The notes beneath the pieces were generated by a model. It did no database searches, was not told the origin of the DNA, and saw only the letters and a list, made by a program, of their open reading frames with translations. Below are positions 47,494 through 55,959 of a DNA stretch of 56,957 bases, one piece after another (the first letter of the stretch is position 1; each line of letters starts with the position of its first letter). The stretch is from Dawidia soli. Its GTDB lineage: Bacteria; Bacteroidota; Bacteroidia; Cytophagales; Cyclobacteriaceae. The stretch spans positions 1 to 56,957 of the forward strand of contig NZ_JAHESC010000050.1 in the NCBI RefSeq assembly GCF_018598185.1. The letters run 5' to 3'. The translations under genes were made by a program, and so were the position numbers.

Positions 47494-48393
47494 TTACGCC
47501 GCGCGGTATGCCGTTGGCGTGGTGGCGAAATGTTTCTTAAAGAAATTATTGAAGTGGGCGGGCTCTTCGAAACCGAGCGAATAGCTGATCTCCGATATAT
47601 TCCAGTCCGTATGCTTCAACAATGCACATGCTTCCACCGCCAGCCGCTCGAGGATGTGCTCGGTCGTTGTCCTGCCGGTGGTTTCCTTGATCGCGCGGTT
47701 CAGGTGATTGACGTGTACCGACAAGGCCTGCGCGAAGTCGCTGGCGGAGCGCAGCGAAAAACGTTGCGACGGCGACTCAATCGGGAATTGGCGTTCCAGT
47801 AATTCCGTGAAGACCGACGTGATACGCGACCTGGCATTGGCGTGCTGGTACAGGTTTTCCGAGGGTTGCAGCTTCAGGGCGTAATGGATCAGCTCCGTCA
47901 CGTAGTTGCGCAGCAGATCGTATTTGTAGGCATAATCCGACGCAATTTCATCTTCCATTTTTTTAAAGATCTGTGATACCTGCTTGTCCTGTGCTTTGTC
48001 CAGGAAATACGCCGGTTTGCTTCCCGGCGAGAACATCGGGAATTCGCTGATGCTGCCACGGATCTTTTCACTAAAGAAACCTTCCTTGAAAATGCAGAAG
48101 TAGCCGCTATTGGTACCGCTCAGGGTCTCCCAGGTATAGGGCACCTGCGGATTAAAGAACATCAGCGTGGTGCCTGAAACTTCCAGGCTCCTGTCCGCAT
48201 AGTGAAAAACAACATGGCCCCGGATCAGGCTGATCTTGTAGAACGCCCGGCGGCTGTAGGCTCCCTGGTAGCCGTTCCCGGCGTGATCTCCGATCCGGAA
48301 CACATTGAAATGTCCGATGTCCTGTTTCAAATTCTCGGGCATCCATTTCATTTTCCGGAGGTAAAAATCCTCGAGCGTTTCGGTCTTTTCCAT
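47494..48393 (-). CDS. AraC-family transcriptional regulator
   Basis: 299 residues. A cupin-like sensor domain (~30-170) is followed by two AraC HTH motifs at ~195-299 (FAQALSVHVNHLNRAIKETT, GRTTTEHILERLAVEACALL, NISEISYSLGFEEPAHFNNF, with the closing FFKKHFATTPTAYR). It is complete and typical of Bacteroidota regulators of small detoxification or redox operons. It probably regulates the two small genes downstream on its strand. The upstream 340-bp gap to the HxlR gene should carry both divergent promoters. Confidence 0.92.
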   Translation of the reverse strand: MEKTETLEDFYLRKMKWMPENLKQDIGHFNVFRIGDHAGNGYQGAYSRRAFYKISLIRGHVVFHYADRSLEVSGTTLMFFNPQVPYTWETLSGTNSGYFCIFKEGFFSEKIRGSISEFPMFSPGSKPAYFLDKAQDKQVSQIFKKMEDEIASDYAYKYDLLRNYVTELIHYALKLQPSENLYQHANARSRITSVFTELLERQFPIESPSQRFSLRSASDFAQALSVHVNHLNRAIKETTGRTTTEHILERLAVEACALLKHTDWNISEISYSLGFEEPAHFNNFFKKHFATTPTAYRAA

Positions 48394-48663
48394 ACGTTCT
48401 GTTTATGGCTGTATGCCCTGCAAAGATGCGTGGGCGGCCGCCGGTTTCCTTTGCGCGGATCAAAGGGATGATTGCAAAATTCAAACATTTCGGCCGATCA
48501 ATCAATACCAGCCACTTGGCAGCGCGTTTAAAAGGGAACGCGGAGATGAAAACGAGGTGTGTCCGGCATCGCCAAAGACCCAGGGGGAGGCGGCGAAGGC
48601 CGTCCCGTAAGGATGCGTAAAATTTTCATGGTCTTATGGATTAATCCTGGAATGATTTCGTTT

Positions 48664-48686
48664 CAAAAGTAGGGGCAGTACTTTTG
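48664..48686 (+). promoter_or_regulatory. hxlR promoter with palindrome over the -7 element
   Basis: TACTTTTG (48679-48686) matches the -7 consensus TAnnTTTG and is the right arm of a perfect 8-bp palindrome, CAAAAGTA-N7-TACTTTTG. TTC lies 19 nt upstream at the -33 position. A dimeric regulator binding here would block the promoter. The rest of 48394-48733 shows no gene. Confidence 0.6.
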
Positions 48687-48733
48687 TCCGCCCGGTGCGG
48701 GTTAGCGGATCAGGCACTGATAAAAAAGTAAGT

Positions 48734-49108
48734 ATGCGAAAGATGAATTCAACCAATGCCGTCAACGAGCAGCAGATCCTACAGAGTTGCGGCATGGCCT
48801 ATACATTGTCGCTGGTGGGGGGGCGGTGGAAGCCCGCGATATTGTGGGCGCTGGTCAACAACGGTACGTTGCGTTACGGGCAGCTGCGCAAGATCGTGGC
48901 CGGGGTGTCGGAGCGGGTGCTGGCCACACAGTTGAAAGAGCTTGAAGGTGATGGTCTGGTGGAGCGGATGGCGTATGCCGAAGTGCCGCCCCGGGTGGAG
49001 TATAAGCTCACACCGCTGGGGCAGACTATGGAACCGTTGCTGCACAGTATTTCTACCTGGGGCGAGCAACACAAAGAGCAAAAGGCCCTGCTGCAGCAGG
49101 ACGTCTGA
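48734..49108 (+). CDS. HxlR-family winged-helix regulator
   Basis: 124 residues from ATG 48734; the frame's earlier GTG would lie almost at the predicted transcription start. HxlR hallmarks: the CGMAYTLSLVGGRWKPAILW motif with its N-terminal Cys, LRYGQLRKIVAGVSERVLAT (recognition helix), LKELEGDGLVERMAYAEVPP and RVEYKLTPLGQTMEPLL. HxlR proteins often sense electrophiles or redox stress through the conserved Cys and repress nearby genes. The palindrome in its promoter suggests autoregulation. It is convergent with the S1/P1 nuclease gene; the two abut. Confidence 0.92.
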   Translation: MRKMNSTNAVNEQQILQSCGMAYTLSLVGGRWKPAILWALVNNGTLRYGQLRKIVAGVSERVLATQLKELEGDGLVERMAYAEVPPRVEYKLTPLGQTMEPLLHSISTWGEQHKEQKALLQQDV

Positions 49109-49870
49109 TCAACCGTAGATCTCGTTCAGCACGCTGGCCAGCCGTACACCGGCCTGTAGCAGACGGTACCGCACGATGTGAAAATATTTGTATGAATACT
49201 GATAGCCCAGTTTACCCGCGCCGATATCATATACCTGCTTGCGGTAGGCCATGCTTTCGTACGCCCAATCTTTTACCGACGAGTTTTGCCACCCGGTCAG
49301 CTGCGCCGGCGTAGGCTTGTCGAGTGACTGTCCCAATTCGCTGTAGCTAAGCTTGGTATCATCGATCATTTCGCTGTCCCACACACGGTGCAGGTTGCTC
49401 TCGTTGCGGAACCAGGCAATGCGCACATCGTTGCCGCCCCGGTCGCTGCCGCCGCCCACGTGCAGCGGCTGGTGGATGTCACCGATCAGGTGGATCAACA
49501 TCTTCACCCGCAGGGTTTCCTCCTGCGGCGTGAGCGTCTTCGACTTCAGCTCCGTAATGATCTTTTCCAGCGCCTGGATGATATCGCCCTTGGGATTCTT
49601 TTCACTTTGCTCGTAGGTCTGGCCATCCTGGAGTGTAACCCAATGCCAGTCGGCCGTATAATCGTAGGCGGAGTCCGACCGGATCTCATCCATCCATGTA
49701 CTGGCCATGGCCAGTGATTGTCCGCCCAGGATCCGCTCGATTTCCTTGCGGGCCTTCTTGTTCAGATACTTGTCGGCAATCCAGCCGGTCGCCCGGTGCC
49801 CCGTAGGCCCCCAGGCGTTAACATGGGCGTAACATACGGTAAACACTAGCAGGATGATGATCTTTTTCAT
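49109..49870 (-). CDS. S1/P1-type nuclease
   Basis: 253 residues, signal peptide MKKIIILLVFTVCYAHVNA, mature N-terminus WGPTGHRATG, whose Trp and His are zinc ligands in the family. Other ligand motifs are present: STWMDEIRSD, WHWVTLQDG, HLIGDIHQPLHVGGGSDRGG and NLHRVWDSEMID. Length is normal. It is a secreted zinc-dependent single-strand nuclease/3'-nucleotidase, likely periplasmic or extracellular, releasing nucleosides and phosphate. It stands alone. Confidence 0.95.
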   Translation of the reverse strand: MKKIIILLVFTVCYAHVNAWGPTGHRATGWIADKYLNKKARKEIERILGGQSLAMASTWMDEIRSDSAYDYTADWHWVTLQDGQTYEQSEKNPKGDIIQALEKIITELKSKTLTPQEETLRVKMLIHLIGDIHQPLHVGGGSDRGGNDVRIAWFRNESNLHRVWDSEMIDDTKLSYSELGQSLDKPTPAQLTGWQNSSVKDWAYESMAYRKQVYDIGAGKLGYQYSYKYFHIVRYRLLQAGVRLASVLNEIYG

Positions 49871-49993
49871 GGTATATCAGCAATAAGCACGCAAATCTCA
49901 ACGAAAAATCAGCTTTTCAAACATACTTTCCCGGAAAAGATGACACCTTTTACACTTCCCTTATTGTTTTAACTTTATAGACCAAAAATTCGT

Positions 49994-50794
49994 ATGCCGC
50001 AAACGGTGAAACTTTCTGCATTTCTTGTCGCCAACCAGCTGGACATAAAAGGTATCAAGGCATTCCTCGACATCAAACCCCTGGCCGACTCGTCGTCCGA
50101 GCTGTATTACAGCTTCAGCGGTGGCAAATACCAATACTATTTTAACTATGGCGTGGTGGTCTTTGCCGGCTATGGCGAAGACGAAATGAAGTGGGCCATC
50201 AAGGCCGTTACGAACTTCCAGAAAAGTCCGCCCGTCACCTGGCTGCGCGACGACCACGAGCTGCGACAGGAAGAGCGCAATGACATTGCGTTTCAGTTTG
50301 ATGAAGTCTTGCTGGGCCGCCTCGACGACAAGGTCATCCGTATCGCCATGTTCAACCTGGCACAGTCGGTAGCCCTCGACTATTACCACGGCGTAAGCGA
50401 AACGTTGCTCACGGAAGTCAAGGGCTTTGCCAACCAGCTGCAGCTTACGGGCAAGCTTAAGATCAGCCGCAAGAACATGATGCGGTTTATCGGCAAGGCG
50501 CTGAGCACGCAGAACGAGATCGCTGAAAATATATACGTCTTCGACGCGCCCGAGCTGGTGTGGGACGACGAATACCTGGACAAACTACAGCAGGGGCTTG
50601 CCAAACATTTCGACCTGCGTGTGCGTTTCAGCGAAGTGGAGTACACCCTGCGCATCATTGAAGACAACCTCTCTGTCTTCCGCGAGATCACCCACCAGCG
50701 CGAAAATACCGTGCTGGAGTATATCATCATTATCCTCATCCTGGTGGAAGTGTTCGACCTGCTGATCACCAAGATCCTCCGGATCGCGGGGTGA
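49994..50794 (+). CDS. RMD1/YagE (DUF155) family protein
   Basis: 266 residues with the RMD1/DUF155 pattern: an N-terminal alpha/beta part (YYFNYGVVVFAGYGEDEMKW), FNLAQSVALDYYHGVSETLL in the middle, and a long helical part (LSTQNEIAENIYVFDAPELV, FSEVEYTLRIIEDNLSVFRE). It ends in one C-terminal membrane helix (EYIIIILILVEVFDLLITKI). The eukaryotic relative RMD1 has been linked to microtubule and meiotic division functions, but bacterial members have no settled role. It is 34 nt before the HTCS gene and may be co-transcribed. Confidence 0.88.
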   Translation: MPQTVKLSAFLVANQLDIKGIKAFLDIKPLADSSSELYYSFSGGKYQYYFNYGVVVFAGYGEDEMKWAIKAVTNFQKSPPVTWLRDDHELRQEERNDIAFQFDEVLLGRLDDKVIRIAMFNLAQSVALDYYHGVSETLLTEVKGFANQLQLTGKLKISRKNMMRFIGKALSTQNEIAENIYVFDAPELVWDDEYLDKLQQGLAKHFDLRVRFSEVEYTLRIIEDNLSVFREITHQRENTVLEYIIIILILVEVFDLLITKILRIAG

Positions 50795-50828
50795 TTTCCG
50801 AATACTTGATTACCTTGCGTAAAGGTAT

Positions 50829-53800
50829 ATGGCATCGGCAATCAAAAAGTGCAGGGTAGTTTGGGTGTGGTTGGCGTTGCTGTCCGCGTTGCCGCGGTTA
50901 CATGCGCAGCCCGACCGCTACCAGTTCATGCACGTGGACGTGAATCAAGGCCTTTCGCACAACGAGGTACTATGCTTTTACAAAGATCGCCAGGGCTTCC
51001 TCTGGGTGGGCACGGCCTTTGGTATCAGCCGCTACGACGGATACGGCTTTAAAGTATTCCAGCACGACGCCCGCGACTCCACTACCATCGCCACGAACCT
51101 TATCCAGCGCATCGTGGAGGTGCCCGGGGGGCGCCTGGGGGTCGTGACGGCCGATACGTTCAATGTATACGATCCTGCCAAGGAGCACTTCGTAACCAAT
51201 GCCGACGCCTTTTTTCAGGCGTACCGCCTTCCGCGAAACCGTCTGCGCGACGTGGTGAAAGACGCCACCGGAAACTTTTGGTTCATCCATACCTCGGCGG
51301 GGCTGGTGCGGTACGATACGACCACCCGTCAAAGCCTGTCCCTGCGGCATGTGCCCGGCGACACGACCACGATCGCCTCCGACAGTGTTACCAGCTTCCT
51401 GCAAGATGCAGCCGGCCGTTACTGGGTTATGCACGCCAACGGCACACTCGAACGGATCGTTCTCCGCCGGGACGGCTGCCGGGTAGACTACCGTAACAAG
51501 ACGCTGCGCGGCGCGCGGTTGGATTACCACATGGTTGCCGACCCGGAGGGCGATCTTTGGATCTTTGCGCAGGACGAGGCGCGGGGTGTATACCACTTCC
51601 AACCCACTTCCGGCACGTTGCAACACTATACGGCTACGGGTCCGGAGCCGCGCCTGAGCACCAACCTGGTGCGCGCGCTTACGCTCGACGATCGTGGGCG
51701 CATCTGGATCGGCACCGACCACGGCGGTATCAACATCCTCGATAAAAAGAACCGTACCGTGCAGACGATCGTCAACCACGAGGATGATCCCAAAAGCCTT
51801 CGCCAGAACAGTATCAATGCATTGTACAGAGATGACCAGGGCATCATCTGGATCGGCACCTATAAACGCGGCATCAGCTACTACCACAAAAACCTCCTGC
51901 GGTTTCCACGTTACGGCTATATGGGCAACAGCCCCGGCGCATTGCCCTTCAGCGATGTGAACCGCTTTGTAGAAGACGACCGGGGCAATCTTTGGATCGG
52001 TACCAACGGCGGCGGCCTGATCTACTTCAATCGCACGACGGGAGGCTACACTACCTATAAGAACATTCCCGGCGATCCGCGCAGCCTCAGCAACAACGTG
52101 ATCGTAAGCTTGTGCATCGACCACCGGAAAACGTTGTGGATCGGCACGTATCTGGGGGGCCTCAACAGCTTCGACGGCACGCGCTTTACGCGCTATACGC
52201 ACAATCCCGCGGACCCATCGAGCCTTGCGGCGGCCAGCGTCTGGGAGATCTTCGAAGACTCGCGCCAGCGTCTGTGGATCGGCACGCTCAACGGCGGCCT
52301 CGACCTGCTGGACACCCGTACCAACACATTTGCGCACTATAAAACAAGCGACCCCCAGGCCATCCATTCCGATTATATCGCGGCCATTACCGAAGATCGC
52401 GAGGGCAACGTCTGGATCGGCACGTCCCTGGGCATCGATGTGCTGAGCCGCGAGCGCGGGCGGTTCATACACTACGAAAACGAGAAGAACAACCCCGGCA
52501 GTCTCAGCAATAACAACGTGTACGATATCCGCGAAGACGCCGCCGGCCGCATCTGGGTCGGCACCGCGGGCGGCCTGAACCTGTACGACAAGAAATCCAG
52601 GACTTTCCGTGCCTTTACGGTCTCCGACGGCCTGCCGCACAATGCCGTGCTCACCCTTCTCGAAGACGACCAGGGCCACCTGTGGATGAGCACACCCAAC
52701 GGATTGTCGCAGTTGGAGCTGGGGCAATCGCCCGGAGGCAAAGCCCGCTATACGTTCCGCAACTACGGTGAGGCGGAAGGCCTGCAGGCAAAACAATTTA
52801 ATGAAAATGCCGCGCTCAAAACGCGTCGCGGCGAGCTCGTCTTTGGCGGCGCCAGCGGCTTTAATATTTTTAAACCCGGCCAGCTGGGGCGCAATACCAC
52901 GCCGCCCCGGGTGGTACTGACCGATTTCCAGCTCTTTAACAAAAGCATTCGCCCGGACGAGTCCGTCGATGGTACGATCTTGTTGCCGGCGTCCATCACC
53001 GAAAGCGAAGCCATTGTCCTGCCGCCGGACAAGAACGTATTCTCGATCGAGTTCGCCGCGCTCAATTTCTTCCATCCCGAAAACAACACGTACCTCTATA
53101 CCCTCGAGGGGTTTGACAACGGGTGGCTACCGGCCGACAGCCGCTCGCGGCGCGTAACGTTCACCAACCTCGACCCGGGCGAGTACACCTTTCGAGTAAA
53201 GGCGGCCAACAACGACGGTGTGTGGAATGAGCAGGGCGCCCGGCTCAGGATCACGGTGCTGCCGCCCTTTTGGAAAACACGCACGGCCTTGCTGCTATAC
53301 TTTTTGTTTATCATTGCGGCACTGCTTGTCACACGCAAGCTGATCCAGCAGCGCGAGCAGATGAAGTTTATGATCGAGCAGGAACGCCAGGAGGCCAACC
53401 GCATGCACGAGCTGGACATGATGAAGCTAAAATTCTTCACCAACGTAAGCCACGAGTTCCGCACCCCGCTCACGCTCATCCTTACGCCGCTGGAGAAAAT
53501 GCTGCGCCAGGCAACCGAGCCCGCGCAGCGGCAACAGTTCCAGGTCATTCAGCGCAACGCCCGCCGCCTGCTCAGCCTGGTGAACCAGCTGCTCGACTTT
53601 CGCAAGCTGGAGGTACAGGAGGTAAAGTTCAATCCTTCCGAAGGTGACATTGTTGCGTTTATCCGCGACACGGTCTATTCTTTTTCCGACCTGTCTGAAA
53701 AGAAGGACATCCGGCTGGATTTCCACACCGGCGTAGCCGCCCTCGAGACGATCTTCGACCAGGACAAGCTGGAAAAGATCCTGTTCAACCTGCTGTCCAA

Positions 53801-54977
53801 CGCCTTTAAGTTTACACCCGAGCACGGCGCCGTGACGGTAACGGTGGCACTACAGCCGGGAGAGGGGGCAGGCCGGTTGATCATCCGCGTGCAAGACACC
53901 GGCATCGGAATCCCCGCCGATAAACAGGAAAAGATCTTCGAGCGTTTCTTCCAGCACGACCTGCCCAAAAGCATCGTCAACCAGGGCAGTGGCATCGGGC
54001 TGTCGATCACCCGCGAGTTTGTGAAGATACACGGGGGCACCATCGCGGTGCAAAGTGAGCCCGGCGTGGGGAGTACGTTTACGGTCACGCTGCCGCTGCA
54101 CGAGGTAACGTCTGGAGCGGCGGAGAGCGTACAACCGGGAGTGAACGAACAGATCGAAGAGGTGGTCGGACAACCGGCGTTGGCCGAGATCGGCGAAAGT
54201 GCGGGCAAGAAGCCGGTACTGCTGCTGGTGGAAGACAACGAAGACTTCCGTTTCTATCTCAAAGACAATCTCCGCCTCGACTACCAGGTACTTGAGGCGC
54301 GCAACGGCCGCGAAGGATGGAAGAAAGTACAGGAGCAACTGCCCGACCTGGTGGTGAGCGATATCATGATGCCTGAAATGAACGGCATCGAGCTTTGCCG
54401 CAACATTAAGACCGATCAGCGCGTGTCGCATACGCCGGTTATCCTGTTGACGGCGCGCGCGGCCGAAGAGCAAAAGCTGGAAGGTTTCCAGACCGGCGCG
54501 GATGACTACATCACGAAGCCTTTCAACTTCGAGATCCTGGCCTCGCGCATCCGCAACCTCATCGCCCGGCGCGAGAAGTTCCACCAGGCGTTTCCCCGCC
54601 AGCTGGATGTGCGCGCCAGCGAGCTGCAGATCACCCCCCTGGACGAGAAGTTTATCCAGAATGCCATCAAGTGTGTGGAGGATAATATCGCGTCGCCCGA
54701 GTTCTCGGTCGAAGACCTCAGCCGCCAGCTTGGCATCAGCCGTGCGCACTTCTATAAAAAGATCCTGGCCCTTACCGGCAAGTCGCCGTTGGAGTTTATC
54801 CGTACGATCCGCCTGCAGCAGGCCGCGCAGTTGCTGGAGAAAAGTCAGCTGACCGTAGCGGAGGTTGCCTACCGCGTGGGTTTCAACAATCCCAAGTATT
54901 TCGCCCGTTACTTTAAAGAGCAGTATGACGTTCTTCCTTCGGCGTATGCTGCTGGAAAACGAAAGGGTTCGGCTTAA
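50829..54977 (+). CDS. Hybrid two-component system regulator (HTCS) with AraC output
   Basis: 1,382 residues: a signal segment (…WVWLALLSALPRLHAQ), ~14 periplasmic propeller repeats to ~680, Y_Y_Y (~725-810), one membrane helix (~818-836), HisKA with H875 (NVSHEFRTPLTLIL), HATPase_c (NLLSNAFKF, DTGIGIP, GSGIGLS), receiver with D1178 (LVVSDIMMPEMNG), and an AraC HTH at ~1280-1378 (SVEDLSRQLGISRAHFYKKI, VAYRVGFNNPKYFARYFKEQ). All parts are intact. Such one-protein systems sense carbohydrate fragments and activate nearby utilization genes; the GH31 gene 980 bp downstream is a possible target. Confidence 0.96.
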   Translation: MASAIKKCRVVWVWLALLSALPRLHAQPDRYQFMHVDVNQGLSHNEVLCFYKDRQGFLWVGTAFGISRYDGYGFKVFQHDARDSTTIATNLIQRIVEVPGGRLGVVTADTFNVYDPAKEHFVTNADAFFQAYRLPRNRLRDVVKDATGNFWFIHTSAGLVRYDTTTRQSLSLRHVPGDTTTIASDSVTSFLQDAAGRYWVMHANGTLERIVLRRDGCRVDYRNKTLRGARLDYHMVADPEGDLWIFAQDEARGVYHFQPTSGTLQHYTATGPEPRLSTNLVRALTLDDRGRIWIGTDHGGINILDKKNRTVQTIVNHEDDPKSLRQNSINALYRDDQGIIWIGTYKRGISYYHKNLLRFPRYGYMGNSPGALPFSDVNRFVEDDRGNLWIGTNGGGLIYFNRTTGGYTTYKNIPGDPRSLSNNVIVSLCIDHRKTLWIGTYLGGLNSFDGTRFTRYTHNPADPSSLAAASVWEIFEDSRQRLWIGTLNGGLDLLDTRTNTFAHYKTSDPQAIHSDYIAAITEDREGNVWIGTSLGIDVLSRERGRFIHYENEKNNPGSLSNNNVYDIREDAAGRIWVGTAGGLNLYDKKSRTFRAFTVSDGLPHNAVLTLLEDDQGHLWMSTPNGLSQLELGQSPGGKARYTFRNYGEAEGLQAKQFNENAALKTRRGELVFGGASGFNIFKPGQLGRNTTPPRVVLTDFQLFNKSIRPDESVDGTILLPASITESEAIVLPPDKNVFSIEFAALNFFHPENNTYLYTLEGFDNGWLPADSRSRRVTFTNLDPGEYTFRVKAANNDGVWNEQGARLRITVLPPFWKTRTALLLYFLFIIAALLVTRKLIQQREQMKFMIEQERQEANRMHELDMMKLKFFTNVSHEFRTPLTLILTPLEKMLRQATEPAQRQQFQVIQRNARRLLSLVNQLLDFRKLEVQEVKFNPSEGDIVAFIRDTVYSFSDLSEKKDIRLDFHTGVAALETIFDQDKLEKILFNLLSNAFKFTPEHGAVTVTVALQPGEGAGRLIIRVQDTGIGIPADKQEKIFERFFQHDLPKSIVNQGSGIGLSITREFVKIHGGTIAVQSEPGVGSTFTVTLPLHEVTSGAAESVQPGVNEQIEEVVGQPALAEIGESAGKKPVLLLVEDNEDFRFYLKDNLRLDYQVLEARNGREGWKKVQEQLPDLVVSDIMMPEMNGIELCRNIKTDQRVSHTPVILLTARAAEEQKLEGFQTGADDYITKPFNFEILASRIRNLIARREKFHQAFPRQLDVRASELQITPLDEKFIQNAIKCVEDNIASPEFSVEDLSRQLGISRAHFYKKILALTGKSPLEFIRTIRLQQAAQLLEKSQLTVAEVAYRVGFNNPKYFARYFKEQYDVLPSAYAAGKRKGSA

Positions 54978-55058
54978 AAGCCACCCGATAACCCGAAAAG
55001 AAACATTCCGATACTATCTATAAGCGATTTTGTAACCATCGGCCGGCGCTTCGATCCT

Positions 55059-55066
55059 TAGCTTTG
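55059..55066 (+). promoter_or_regulatory. -7 promoter element before the 35-aa membrane protein
   Basis: TAGCTTTG is a perfect match to TAnnTTTG, 17 nt before the ATG at 55084. No good TTG sits 19 nt upstream. Confidence 0.4.
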
Positions 55067-55083
55067 AACCATTCGATAAGCCG

Positions 55084-55191
55084 ATGTCACAGGATAAAAA
55101 AATAAAGCGCTCCATTCGTATTATGCTCGCCGTGGAAATCACGATCTACATTCTGATCGCGGGCTCGCTGTCTTTTATCATTTTCTATTGA
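55084..55191 (+). CDS. 35-residue single-pass membrane protein
   Basis: MSQDKKIKRSIRIML, then a hydrophobic helix (~14-34, …ITIYILIAGSLSFIIFY) ending at the stop. A basic N-terminus and a lone helix give a clear N-in topology. It is preceded by a perfect -7 promoter element. The size is typical of regulatory microproteins that bind membrane partners, for example the HTCS kinase encoded just upstream, but no partner is proven. No Shine-Dalgarno is visible. Confidence 0.5.
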   Translation: MSQDKKIKRSIRIMLAVEITIYILIAGSLSFIIFY

Positions 55192-55356
55192 TCTGTGGAG
55201 GGCAGGTTCCTTTGATCAGATAATCAGTGTCTTACAGCCGTACGGATGGGCTTTGCAGAGGCGATTCCAGGCACCCACCTACGCCGGGGCTTCGCCTCAC
55301 TGTCAGTTACTCGCGACAAGCAGACGTGAACCCCGTTTGGTCATGATCTCCGGATG

Positions 55357-55443
55357 TATTGAAATAGCATGATAATAGTCCCTTTAGACTATTAGAATTC
55401 TATTTCAATGCTATTTCAATACTATGTCAATGCTATTATATAT
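55357..55443. repeat. 11-bp tandem array with inverted copy and nested hairpin
   Basis: Four 11-bp units run head to tail from 55400: CTATTTCAATG, CTATTTCAATA, CTATGTCAATG, CTATTATATAT. The 14-bp segment TATTGAAATAGCAT (55357-55370) is the exact reverse complement of 55408-55421. Between them AATAGTC (55374-55380) pairs with GACTATT (55387-55393). A cruciform or strong RNA hairpin could form. The array lies in the 770-bp gene-free stretch 55192-55959. Confidence 0.8.
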
Positions 55444-55600
55444 GCGAAGAATCCCCCTGTTAGCCGGATGATCCGCAACCTCCCCCGATCTCTCCGTCTG
55501 GTTCGAGTCGTAGCACCGCCTCGGGGCGGAGACTTGGACCTGGCAACCAGCATGTCCAAACGTCGTCACGGCATGCTCACCGCGTCCACCAACCGGGTTT

Positions 55601-55677
55601 TACCCGTATCAAAGCCCTATCATACCCGTATCAAAGCCGTACAAAAGCCGTACATTACCCGTATCAAAGGCATACTT
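55601..55677. repeat. Seven degenerate 11-bp units
   Basis: Units in order: TACCCGTATCA, AAGCCCTATCA, TACCCGTATCA, AAGCCGTACAA, AAGCCGTACAT, TACCCGTATCA, AAGGCATACTT. TACCCGTATCA recurs at 0, 22 and 55 bp, all multiples of 11. In register both arrays share a TCAA-N-G core every 11 bp, so they look like two blocks of one helically phased protein-binding array. Confidence 0.75.
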
Positions 55678-55880
55678 ACAGGGCACTGACAGTCTTCTTT
55701 AAGTATGCTTCTTATCTCCCTGGCTCCCCCCTCCGAAATCTCCGCAACCGTTACCAAAATCCCGGCTTTGCTTGTACAAAAGCGATTTCGTCCCCTGTTC
55801 TGAAACATTTTGATACCCTTCGGAAACGTTTGAGCCTCCACGATCAGACAATTTCATACCCGTCCGAAGCGCCTTCTCCC

Positions 55881-55934
55881 CCTACCTTTATCGCAACCGA
55901 TTGCGCGAAATATTGTTTTCCGGCAACCGGTTGC
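55881..55934 (+). promoter_or_regulatory. GH31 promoter with two LacI-type operators
   Basis: TACCTTTA (55883-55890), a near-consensus -7 element, is followed by palindromes GCAACCGATTGC (55893-55904) and GCAACCGGTTGC (55923-55934, perfect), centres 30 bp apart. A diverged copy GCAACCGTTAC lies at 55744. Palindromes of this form with a central CG step are typical LacI-family operators, and the positions at and after the start point suggest repression. Confidence 0.7.
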
Positions 55935-55959
55935 AGAAAGGAGAAATGGATTGGATCCT

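Noticed and set aside
50970-53075. 701-codon open frame opposite the HTCS gene
   Set aside because: A shadow of the high-GC propeller repeats on the other strand. No recognisable protein features beyond mirrored repeats.
55357-55677. CRISPR array
   Set aside because: The repeats are 11 bp, abutting and without spacers. No cas gene is in the window.
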